DNA of 33,826 nucleotides, from the NCBI GenBank assembly GCA_030066455.1, contig JASJBQ010000054.1:1-33826 (forward strand), given 5' to 3'. The stretch's first letter is position 1. The number at the start of each line of letters is the position of its first letter. The stretch is from Desulfobacterales bacterium (GTDB taxonomy: Bacteria; Desulfobacterota; Desulfobacteria; Desulfobacterales; UBA5852). This document shows positions 22,799 through 30,328 of this stretch, piece by piece. The position numbers were made by a program, and so were the translations under genes. The notes beneath the pieces are model-generated. The model had not been told where the DNA came from, ran no database searches, and saw only the letters and a program-made list of their open reading frames with translations.

Positions 22799-25088
22799 CG
22801 CCAACGACAAGGCTTGGATCCAGGAATTGCTGCACTATCCGCAATTACTGAAGCGGCGGCTTGTCTTTTTCGAGGATACGCGCACCGTCAGCATACCGGA
22901 AGACCCCATCGACCGGGTTGTCTTCCAGGACCGGGCCAAAAAGGCCATTCGCAAAATCGCCCACAAACGCGGCCACATTCTCATGGTCGGTCGTCCGGGG
23001 ACCGGGAAATCGATGCTGGCCGGCATGCTCCAGGAAATTCTCGACCAGTCACTGGGCGACTACATTCGGCCCCGGGATGCGATTCTGGCTTACCCGGGCC
23101 GCGATCGTAATCATATCCGCATCGCCTACGAGGAACCCGGGCAGACGGATCGCCTGCTCGACGAACTGCGCAACAAGATCGAAGCCAGCGCCGATGCGGG
23201 ACGGCATTTCAGCCTTCAGGATCCAATCAAAAGTCTCCGGCGCGTGAAGCATATCCTTCTGGCGGCGACCCTGGCCATGGGGATCGGCGGGTTTTTCCTG
23301 CCGCCGCTCCTGGTGGGGGCCGGCATCACCGGTATCGGGAGCCTGTTTCTCTTTCTGCAGGAGAACAACCACCGCGCCCAGGAGCAGATCCAGGCGCACA
23401 ACGCACCGACGGCGACCGCCAACCTGAAACACCTCTACGATATGCTGCCGGTGGTCCTTTACGACCCGCGGGAAGAACCAATGCTGATGGCGCGGGTAGC
23501 CGAACCCAATGCCCGCAACATGAAGGGCGGATTCCGCCACGACCCCTACCAGTCCGGCAATCTCCAGACCCCACCGCACCAGCGCGTCTATTTGGGGGCC
23601 CATGCGACTTCTCCGATTATCTACATCGACGAGCTGCGGACGCTGATCCGGATCGGTTATATGCCGGAGCTATTGGAGATCATGCAGGAGAAGCGCTACG
23701 TCCTCGAAGGCGGGCAGGGCACGGGCAGCGGTGCGGCCGAGCGGTCCGAAAATCACCTTCAGGCCGAGAACATCATCGTGGCCTGCTGCAACCATGATAC
23801 GGTCGAATACCTGCGCTCCGAAGGAGACGGCGCCTTTCTGAGCCGGATCGAGGACAAAGGCGAAATCGTCCACATGGAAAGTGCGGTGGCCGAAACCCCG
23901 GACACCGTCAAGCAGGTGGTGCAATACGTCAAGCAGGAGGTCGAGCGGATCGAGGGCGAATTCCAAACCGCTTGGGGCGATGTGCTCGCCAACGAGGGCA
24001 TGGACAGCGTGCGCAAGCGCTGTGAGCAGATTTTTGGACGTCGCCTGCCACCCGATTTTCGCCTGGCCACGCGCGATTTTACGCGCGATGCCGTGATGGA
24101 GATCGTCAAGGAGCTGCGCTGCCGCGCCAGCGACGGTAAATTGACGACGATTCTGCGCCCCATCAACGGGATTATCAAGGCGGCGGTATTTGAAGCGATT
24201 TTCAGCAACGCGGAAACCGTCATGCCGCAGCATGTGCGCATCGCTCTCGAGGAGCACTTGAGCCTCGAAGGCTCGATGCACCAGGAGATGGCCCGCCACA
24301 AGAAAGATTTGAAGAAGTACATTGATTCCATCACGGATTCGATCGGGTACGTCGTCGGGCTGGCCGTGGTGTCGTCCAACGCCAGCGGCCAGATGTACGG
24401 TCAGCCCCTGCCGATCCACTGCCTCGTGGATGCCGGCGCCGACCGGGTCATCGCCGGAGGGAAGATCGGCGAGATCGCCAAGGCGGCGGCACAGAATGTG
24501 AGGGCCTCGGTGCGGCGTGTACTGCAAAAAACCGGCGCCCCGTATGTTGGCTACGAAATGCATATTGAGTACATCCAGGCCCACGGCGGGGTCGAGGGGG
24601 ACAGTGCTTCCGCCGCCATCGACGTGGCCCTGGTTTCGGATTTCATCCGTAGGCCGGTGAACGAGAAGTTTGCGGTGACAGGCTCGCTCACGGGCGATAT
24701 CATTTTGGCCGTCGGCGGTGTGACCGAAAAACTGCGCTCGGTCATGGACCCGCTCTTGGGAATGAGCGGTGCCTGCATACCCTGGCAGAACAAGCACGAT
24801 GTCGAACCCCTGCTGATCAATGCAGCGGTGGAATATGTGCAGGTCGATCACATACCGGGCATCCGGATCTACCGTAATGACGAACGCAAAGCGCCTTTCG
24901 ATATCTTCTTTTGCAGAACCAAATGGCAAATCTACCGCATCATGATGGGGCTCGACCAGAAATCCGTCGAAACCCTTATGGCCGCGCGCTGCAGCGACGA
25001 CCACCGCGCCCGCCGATCATCGGGGGAAAAAGGTTCAGTGGATGACGCGTCCCGGCCTGAAGGTCCTTCCCCCCGCGGCGATCGTTGA
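22782..25088 (+). CDS. Membrane-anchored LonB-like ATP-dependent protease
   Basis: A 768-residue AAA+ protease of the archaeal LonB type. Walker A is GRPGTGKSM (residues ~69-77). A hydrophobic insertion with two membrane-spanning stretches (about 156-195; HILLAATLAMGIGGFFLPPL, VGAGITGIGSLFLF) lies within the AAA+ domain as in LonB. Walker B is IIYIDEL (~279-285). A long coiled-coil middle follows, and the S16 protease domain has Ser608 (EGDSAS) and Lys650 (GGVTEKL), the Ser-Lys dyad at the usual ~42-residue spacing. There is no Lon N-terminal LAN domain. A polar tail of ~40 residues follows. The ATG at 22782 has AGGGGA upstream and overlaps the preceding gene by 17 bases. It likely degrades membrane or membrane-near proteins (family knowledge). 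A hybrid kinase follows after 15 bases. Confidence 0.93.
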   Translation: MKPDLNANDKAWIQELLHYPQLLKRRLVFFEDTRTVSIPEDPIDRVVFQDRAKKAIRKIAHKRGHILMVGRPGTGKSMLAGMLQEILDQSLGDYIRPRDAILAYPGRDRNHIRIAYEEPGQTDRLLDELRNKIEASADAGRHFSLQDPIKSLRRVKHILLAATLAMGIGGFFLPPLLVGAGITGIGSLFLFLQENNHRAQEQIQAHNAPTATANLKHLYDMLPVVLYDPREEPMLMARVAEPNARNMKGGFRHDPYQSGNLQTPPHQRVYLGAHATSPIIYIDELRTLIRIGYMPELLEIMQEKRYVLEGGQGTGSGAAERSENHLQAENIIVACCNHDTVEYLRSEGDGAFLSRIEDKGEIVHMESAVAETPDTVKQVVQYVKQEVERIEGEFQTAWGDVLANEGMDSVRKRCEQIFGRRLPPDFRLATRDFTRDAVMEIVKELRCRASDGKLTTILRPINGIIKAAVFEAIFSNAETVMPQHVRIALEEHLSLEGSMHQEMARHKKDLKKYIDSITDSIGYVVGLAVVSSNASGQMYGQPLPIHCLVDAGADRVIAGGKIGEIAKAAAQNVRASVRRVLQKTGAPYVGYEMHIEYIQAHGGVEGDSASAAIDVALVSDFIRRPVNEKFAVTGSLTGDIILAVGGVTEKLRSVMDPLLGMSGACIPWQNKHDVEPLLINAAVEYVQVDHIPGIRIYRNDERKAPFDIFFCRTKWQIYRIMMGLDQKSVETLMAARCSDDHRARRSSGEKGSVDDASRPEGPSPRGDR

Positions 25089-25103
25089 AAAGGCTTGGTT
25101 CGC

Positions 25104-26699
25104 ATGGGCGTATCCCCCACCGACAAACGAACAGACGACGCCAGCGCGACGAATGCGCTGCACACCCCGGTGCTGGATGCCCTGGAAGCCAGTGTGGCCG
25201 TCGTGAAGAGCGATGGCCGTTTGGTCACCTTCAATGCCGCCTGGCAGTATTTGATGCAGCGTCTCATGGGCCGCAGCGTGAAGAACGGTGACCTGGCGTT
25301 CCTGCTGGACGAGCGCTTTCCCGATACGCGGCCGCGAAGTCACAACCGTCGTCGGGTGGCCGGTATTCAAGCGGTCATCGACGGTGAGCGGGACCATTTT
25401 GCCCGCGATTTGGTCGATCCTCAGGGGGAGCGGGAATCATGGTATCGGGTTGACGTCCACCGTCTGGAAGCCTTGCCCGGACTGACCGTATTGAGCATCA
25501 GCGATGTCACCAGCCGTAAACGCGCTGAAAGAGCGCTTCGCAGCAGCCAGGATCAGCTCATCCAGTCCCAGAAGATGGAGGCCCTGGGCAGCCTGGTGGC
25601 CGGCATGGCGCACGAGATCAATAATCCCACCAGCCTGATCATGTTCAATCTGCCCATTGTCAAACGCGTCTGGAAAGACGTCCTACCGCTGTTGAGGCAG
25701 GCCTCCCGGCAGGGCCAGCCGCCCGAATTCGGCGGCTACAAGCTGGACTTCCTTGAGAATCGTTTGCAGCCGTTGATCGACGACATGGAGATGGCCGCCC
25801 ATCGGATATCGAAAATCGTCAAGGATCTCCGCAATTTTTCGCGTCAGTCCCAAGTTTGCGAAAAGGCTTCGGTCGACCTCAATGCGGTTGTGGCCGCTGC
25901 CCTGCGTCTGGCCCAGACCACGATGCGCAAATCCGGCGTCGAACTGTCAACCGAACTGGCCGGGGATCTGCCTGCCATTCAGGGCAATCCAACAGCCCTC
26001 GAGCAGGTCGTGCTGAACGTGATCATCAATGCCATTCAGGCCATTGACCATGAAAAGGGGCGCATCGTGATCCGATCCCGTCAGGACCATTCCGGGGGAA
26101 CGGTTGCGATCACCGTGCGCGACAATGGCCGCGGTATTTCACCGGAGATGGCGGACAAATTGTTCGATCCTTTCGTTACCGACAAGCAAGGGCAGGGCGG
26201 CACCGGATTGGGACTGGCCGTGAGCTACAACCTGGTCGAGGCGCATGACGGCCGGATCAGCTTTGCGGACGCGGATGAGGGCGGCACCGTATTCACCCTG
26301 ACCTTCCCCATCGAATTACAGCAGAAACGCCCGCGTGTGCTGGTGGTCGACGATGACGCCATGGTGCGCCGGCTGATGGTGCAAGCCATTGGGAGGACCG
26401 GCCGATACCATGTGAACGAAGCGGCCAACGGCGTGGACGGCCTGATCAAGATCGGTTCGCAGCCCCCCGATCTCCTGGTTCTGGATTTGATGATGCCGGG
26501 GATGAACGGAAGGGAAGTCTGCGAGGCCATCCATGGCAAAGCGCCCTTTGTGGAGATGAAGGTGTTGATTACCACCGGCCACCCCCATCACCCCGATCTC
26601 AAAGCGATCGCCCGCCTCGGATACAAGGACATCCACACCAAGCCGATCGCGGTTGAAAACTTCCGGAAAACGATTGACGCCCTTCTGGACGCGCGTTGA
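25104..26699 (+). CDS. PAS histidine kinase with C-terminal receiver
   Basis: A 531-residue cytoplasmic hybrid kinase. PAS-like sensor at ~25-138 (LDALEASVAVVKSDGRLVTFN). HisKA helix with phosphoacceptor H170 in GMAHEINNP. HATPase_c with N-box NVIINAIQAI, G1 VRDNGRGIS, F-box LFDPFVTDK and G2 GGTGLGLAV. Receiver domain from ~410 with the acidic pair VVDDD, phosphoacceptor Asp in LLVLDLMMPG and a late Lys in TKPIAV. All catalytic boxes are intact, so it can phosphorylate its own receiver. The ATG at 25104 is preceded by a weak ribosome site. It starts 15 bases behind the LonB-like gene, probably in one operon. There is no DNA-binding output, so the receiver likely relays to another protein. Confidence 0.93.
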   Translation: MGVSPTDKRTDDASATNALHTPVLDALEASVAVVKSDGRLVTFNAAWQYLMQRLMGRSVKNGDLAFLLDERFPDTRPRSHNRRRVAGIQAVIDGERDHFARDLVDPQGERESWYRVDVHRLEALPGLTVLSISDVTSRKRAERALRSSQDQLIQSQKMEALGSLVAGMAHEINNPTSLIMFNLPIVKRVWKDVLPLLRQASRQGQPPEFGGYKLDFLENRLQPLIDDMEMAAHRISKIVKDLRNFSRQSQVCEKASVDLNAVVAAALRLAQTTMRKSGVELSTELAGDLPAIQGNPTALEQVVLNVIINAIQAIDHEKGRIVIRSRQDHSGGTVAITVRDNGRGISPEMADKLFDPFVTDKQGQGGTGLGLAVSYNLVEAHDGRISFADADEGGTVFTLTFPIELQQKRPRVLVVDDDAMVRRLMVQAIGRTGRYHVNEAANGVDGLIKIGSQPPDLLVLDLMMPGMNGREVCEAIHGKAPFVEMKVLITTGHPHHPDLKAIARLGYKDIHTKPIAVENFRKTIDALLDAR

Positions 26700-26765
26700 C
26701 CGACCCGCACACGCCCTTGCGCACGGGCCACCCGGACCCCACCGTGTTGCCGAAGATCGCCGGGC

Positions 26766-26792
26766 TAAAGTTTCACGGCCGACGGTCGATAT
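26766..26792 (+). promoter_or_regulatory. Sigma-28 (FliA) promoter of the zinc-ribbon HDOD operon
   Basis: A perfect TAAAGTTT (26766-26773), exactly 11 bases, then GTCGATAT (26785-26792). The -10 matches the sigma-D form GCCGATAT at 7/8. It lies ~160 bases before the HDOD ATG at 26960 in a 260-base gap after the hybrid kinase gene. Confidence 0.7.
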
Positions 26793-26959
26793 TAGCCATG
26801 AGGCCTGAAATTCTTAATCAACACGTGCGCTTCCACGAATCATCCATTCGGGTTTCAGCCCGTGCCGCCACCTGCTCTGCATTTGGCGCCGAAGGCGGCG
26901 ACATCGGGTAAACCAGGGTCTCTGTGGAAACCACGATCGACCGCAAAGAGTGGATCACG

Positions 26960-28054
26960 ATGAAGTTCGAATGCCCGCAATGTAAAAAACAGTATGAAGT
27001 GCCCGACGACAAGCTGCCGCCCAAAAAAACGGTGTCTTTTCCCTGCCTCAACTGCAAGGAAAAGATCGCCCTGGATCTCGAAGCGCATCGCAACGGCGAT
27101 CCCGCCGCGGCGGATACGAGCCCGTCAGCAACGGCGGCCAGCGTTGCGGCTGAACCCCAAGCCGAATCAGATGGGGATTTCCGCAAGAAAATTCTTCGTC
27201 AGCTCAAAGATTTACCCCCCATGCCCCAAATCGTCTTCAGGGCCCGCAACCTGCTCGCGGACCCGGAGGCGGAAATGCGGGATCTTTCATCATTGCTTGA
27301 ATCGGACCAGGCCATTGCCACCAAAGTCCTGAAACTGGCCAATTCAGCCTATTACGGCCTGAGCGGCAAGGTGTCTTCGATCCGACATGCCTCAAGCATG
27401 CTGGGGTTCAAAGCGCTGGGGCAACTCATTTCGATGGTGGGCACATCAGCTGTTTTAGGCAAAACACTGGCGGGGTATGATCTCGATTCCGCCGGGACCT
27501 GGCGTCATTCCCTGATGGCGGCCAGCGCCTCGCGCATCATCGCCCTGCGCAAGAATCCCCAACTGGAGAATGACGCTTTTTCCGCCGGATTGATCCACGA
27601 TGTCGGCAAACTGGTCCTGGACCGCCATGTGGACAAGCGCAAGGCGGATTTTAATCGCCTGACCGAAGGCGGGCGCAACTCGATGCTGGCGGCGGAGCAG
27701 CACATTCTCGGCCTGGATCATGCGGAAATCGGTTTCGAGGTCTGTCAATACTGGAATATCCCGGAAAGTATTTCCACAGCGATCAAATACCATCACCAGC
27801 CTTCCAAAAGTGAAGACGACGAGTTGGCCTATATTGTGTTCATGGCCAATTCGATCGCCAACATGGTTAAGTCATTGGAGGATTCGGAAAGCATGATGGC
27901 CCAAATGGACGGGATCGAAGCGCATATGTACATGATTGATGACGATGCCCTGACGTTTCTGGATCTGACGGAAGCAGACGTACCGATCATCCTCAATGAG
28001 TCCCGCGAGGCGGTCGACAGCCTTTCCGAGGAGATGCAGATCATTGCCGCGTAA
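26960..28054 (+). CDS. Zinc-ribbon HDOD signalling protein
   Basis: A 364-residue protein. The N-terminal MJ0042-type zinc finger has CPQC (C5, C8) and CLNC (C29, C32). A low-complexity Ala/Pro/Ser linker (~40-75) follows, then an HDOD domain (~80-290) with LLESDQAIATKVLKLANSAYYG and the HD pair H213-D214 in LIHDVGKLVLD. HDOD domains are HD-phosphohydrolase relatives acting mostly as signalling scaffolds; the HD pair remains here. The ATG at 26960 is favoured over 26924 because it starts exactly at the zinc finger. It heads an operon with a GAF-DHp protein, a FliK-like protein and a FlhB-like protein, behind a sigma-28 promoter, so a motility role is likely. Confidence 0.92.
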   Translation: MKFECPQCKKQYEVPDDKLPPKKTVSFPCLNCKEKIALDLEAHRNGDPAAADTSPSATAASVAAEPQAESDGDFRKKILRQLKDLPPMPQIVFRARNLLADPEAEMRDLSSLLESDQAIATKVLKLANSAYYGLSGKVSSIRHASSMLGFKALGQLISMVGTSAVLGKTLAGYDLDSAGTWRHSLMAASASRIIALRKNPQLENDAFSAGLIHDVGKLVLDRHVDKRKADFNRLTEGGRNSMLAAEQHILGLDHAEIGFEVCQYWNIPESISTAIKYHHQPSKSEDDELAYIVFMANSIANMVKSLEDSESMMAQMDGIEAHMYMIDDDALTFLDLTEADVPIILNESREAVDSLSEEMQIIAA

Positions 28055-28075
28055 ATCTACACCCGGGGATCCGAA

Positions 28076-28939
28076 ATGAACACGTTGAACCACGATGACA
28101 GACTTCCGGCGGATTCGGTTGATGAGGATTCACAGGTCTCCGGCCTGATGCGGCAGCTGGTAGTGGCCCAGAAAATCAACCGCCATGCCCGTGCGCTGCT
28201 GCATGCGGATACCCATAGCGATGCCGCCCACAAGATCCTTGAGCGGATCAGGCAAATCACCGGCATGGAGGCGCTGTCGATTTTCACGAAGCAAGCCGGT
28301 GAAGATGACGTTATGCGCTTCGAATGGTGTTGTCGAACGGGAAACGGGTCAGGAACGGACGACGCGCCGGAATGGTTTTCCCTGACAAGCGCCATGTGTG
28401 AGCGACTGGCCGTCAAGAAACCGTTTCGCGCGGCCATGGCGTCGACCGGTGGCACCGATACCAGCGATAGTCGAGACGAATGCGTCCCCATCGACCTGAT
28501 CATTCCGATCAACGTTTTCGGGACATGGTGGGGGGGGTTGTGCCTGGACGGCGGCCTAACGGAAGTGGGCGAGGAGACACCGGTATTCGAATCTCTCGTC
28601 ACCGCGGCGGATTTCCTGGGCGTGTATTTCGAACGCCAGATCGCATCCCGCGAGAGTACGGAAAGCGACAAACTCGCCGGTGCGCTGGAGATGGCGGGCA
28701 CGGTCTGTCACAAACTCAACCAGCCCATGCAGGTGATCCTGGGGTATGCCAGCATGGTGACATCGGGGGACATCAGCGACCCGGACCAAGTGTGTGATAT
28801 CGTCAAAATGATTGAAGATGAAACGCGCCGGATGGGGATTATCACCAAAAATCTCATGGGGATTACCCAATATCGAACGGTTGAAACGCCGGAGGTCGGC
28901 TCGATGTGCGATGTGGATGGCCCGATGCCCATTCGTTGA
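28076..28939 (+). CDS. GAF protein with a lone histidine-kinase dimerisation helix
   Basis: A 287-residue protein with a GAF-like sensor (~25-190; KILERIRQITGMEALSIFTK, IIPINVFGTWWGGLCLDGG) followed by a HisKA-type segment with H212 in AGTVCHKLNQPMQVILGYA. It ends ~75 residues later with no N, G1, F or G2 box. It therefore has a phosphoacceptor-like histidine but cannot bind ATP and would need phosphorylation in trans, or act as a phosphotransfer or inhibitory partner. The stop at 28937-28939 is followed by no recognisable ATPase fragment in any frame, so this does not look like a recent frameshift. It lies 21 bases behind the HDOD gene in the same operon. Confidence 0.88.
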   Translation: MNTLNHDDRLPADSVDEDSQVSGLMRQLVVAQKINRHARALLHADTHSDAAHKILERIRQITGMEALSIFTKQAGEDDVMRFEWCCRTGNGSGTDDAPEWFSLTSAMCERLAVKKPFRAAMASTGGTDTSDSRDECVPIDLIIPINVFGTWWGGLCLDGGLTEVGEETPVFESLVTAADFLGVYFERQIASRESTESDKLAGALEMAGTVCHKLNQPMQVILGYASMVTSGDISDPDQVCDIVKMIEDETRRMGIITKNLMGITQYRTVETPEVGSMCDVDGPMPIR

Positions 28940-29009
28940 TGAGGCCCTGTTCGCAAGGGGCTACCATTTCGAAAACCAGGCATGATCGGCTCAGGGGAAA
29001 GGTGGTTTG

Positions 29010-30035
29010 ATGACCGTTGTGGACCCTACAACGTCTCCCCTGACGGGCGCCTTGAGTGGTGTGCATCCAAGCCGTCTGACCCCTGGTGAAGTCGTCCGTG
29101 GCTGTCTCATCGGCCGTTCCCCCAACGGGCAAACCCTCCTTCAGATCGGTCCCTACCAGGTCGCGTCCGAACGCCCCATGAGCGGACGGCCGGGCGACAT
29201 TCTCCTGTTTGAAGTGCTACCCTCACGATTGGCGAACGCCGATGGCGACAAGTCAAACGCCCCTTTGCTGGTCCGCCTTTTGGAAACGACACGGGCGGCG
29301 ACGCACGCCACCGGCAATAAGGCGGGTGTGGGCCAAGCCGTTTGCTCCCAACTTCCATTCACCGGGCTCAGCGCAACGCGTGCTTCGTCAACGCCCATAG
29401 CCGTTGAGAACCAGGGAAGCGCCCAAGGACCGGTGTTTCGGCTAATGGGCACATTGCAACTGGTGGAAACGATGCGTGCTCTGGGCCGCAAGTGGATAGA
29501 TCGCGCCAGGCGTCGTCTTGCTCCCGGCCATCAGCGAGAGGATGCCGCAGGGCCGATCGCGTCCCGGTCAAAGGTTGATGCCGGTGCAATTCGAAGTGAC
29601 CGGACGAGCACCGGGGCCGAAAAAGGCATGGGCCGGACCACGGATGGGCTATGGGACTGTGCCACCGATTTCAACATCGGTTCCGGTCGTGATGCCGGGA
29701 AAGCGCGGATCAGTCTTCAAGCCCCTCAGGGCGGTGCGTCAAGGATCGAGAGCGGCAGGACGCTGACGGCCAATCTGGTTTTGGAATTCGTCCATACGGG
29801 AAGCATAGAAGTTGACGTGCAAATGAACGCGGATGTTATCCGCGTGCTGTTCAAGGTCGATACCGAGGATCTTGGCCATGCGATCCGCAGCGACATCGGT
29901 CGCATGCGCACGGCACTCAGGCATTTGGCACCTGAAGTCTACTGCCGGGTGACGGTCGGCGAGCCGTGCAACGCGGGGGACGAATGCGCCCATGGGGACG
30001 TCACCGGCAAGCAAGGCATCGATTGCACGATATGA
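29010..30035 (+). CDS. FliK-like flagellar hook-length-control family protein
   Basis: A 341-residue protein. The N-terminal ~80 residues are structured (GEVVRGCLIGRSPNGQTLLQIGPYQV, RPGDILLFEVL). A long low-complexity middle follows. The C-terminal ~90 residues (LVLEFVHTGSIEVDVQMNADVIRVLF ... IGRMRTALRHLAPEVYCRVTV) match the FliK C-domain pattern of alternating strands plus a helix. The ATG at 29010 has AAAGGTGG upstream. The stop overlaps the FlhB-like gene as ATGA. The pair resembles Bacillus YlqG-YlqH, a FliK-like protein next to a free FlhB C-domain (established knowledge). It may modulate export specificity or be a paralogue with a new role. Confidence 0.72.
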   Translation: MTVVDPTTSPLTGALSGVHPSRLTPGEVVRGCLIGRSPNGQTLLQIGPYQVASERPMSGRPGDILLFEVLPSRLANADGDKSNAPLLVRLLETTRAATHATGNKAGVGQAVCSQLPFTGLSATRASSTPIAVENQGSAQGPVFRLMGTLQLVETMRALGRKWIDRARRRLAPGHQREDAAGPIASRSKVDAGAIRSDRTSTGAEKGMGRTTDGLWDCATDFNIGSGRDAGKARISLQAPQGGASRIESGRTLTANLVLEFVHTGSIEVDVQMNADVIRVLFKVDTEDLGHAIRSDIGRMRTALRHLAPEVYCRVTVGEPCNAGDECAHGDVTGKQGIDCTI

Positions 30036-30313
30036 AAGACGCCCAGCGACATCTGCGCCAGGCTGTCGCCTTGCGGTATGACAGCGAAAGCGAAAACGCG
30101 CCCCGCGTGGTGGCCAAGGGGCGGGGATATGTGGCTGAAAAGATCATTGAAGCGGCCAATACCTACGGGATACCCCTGGTGGCCGCCCCCGAAATGAGCA
30201 GCGCGCTCGGGGAGATGGAATTGGGGACGGAGATTCCGCCCCAATTTTATCTTGCCGTGGCGGAGATTTTGGCCTTTGTTTATCGCCTGGAGGCGTCGCA
30301 GGCCAAGACTTGA
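30032..30313 (+). CDS. Stand-alone FlhB C-terminal-domain homologue
   Basis: A 93-residue protein consisting only of the cytoplasmic domain of the flagellar export switch FlhB: AVALRYDSESENAPRVVAKG, YVAEKIIEAANTYGIPLV, LGTEIPPQFYLAVAEILAFVYRLE. The membrane part and the NPTH autocleavage motif are absent, so it corresponds to the C-terminal fragment normally produced by cleavage. The ATG at 30032 overlaps the FliK-like stop as ATGA. It is convergent with the hybrid kinase gene, with only 15 bases between them. Homologues are known in many flagellated bacteria (YlqH/FhlB type) and can partly replace the FlhB C-domain. Confidence 0.93.
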   Translation: MKDAQRHLRQAVALRYDSESENAPRVVAKGRGYVAEKIIEAANTYGIPLVAAPEMSSALGEMELGTEIPPQFYLAVAEILAFVYRLEASQAKT

Positions 30314-30328
30314 TTGGCTCCAAAGAGC

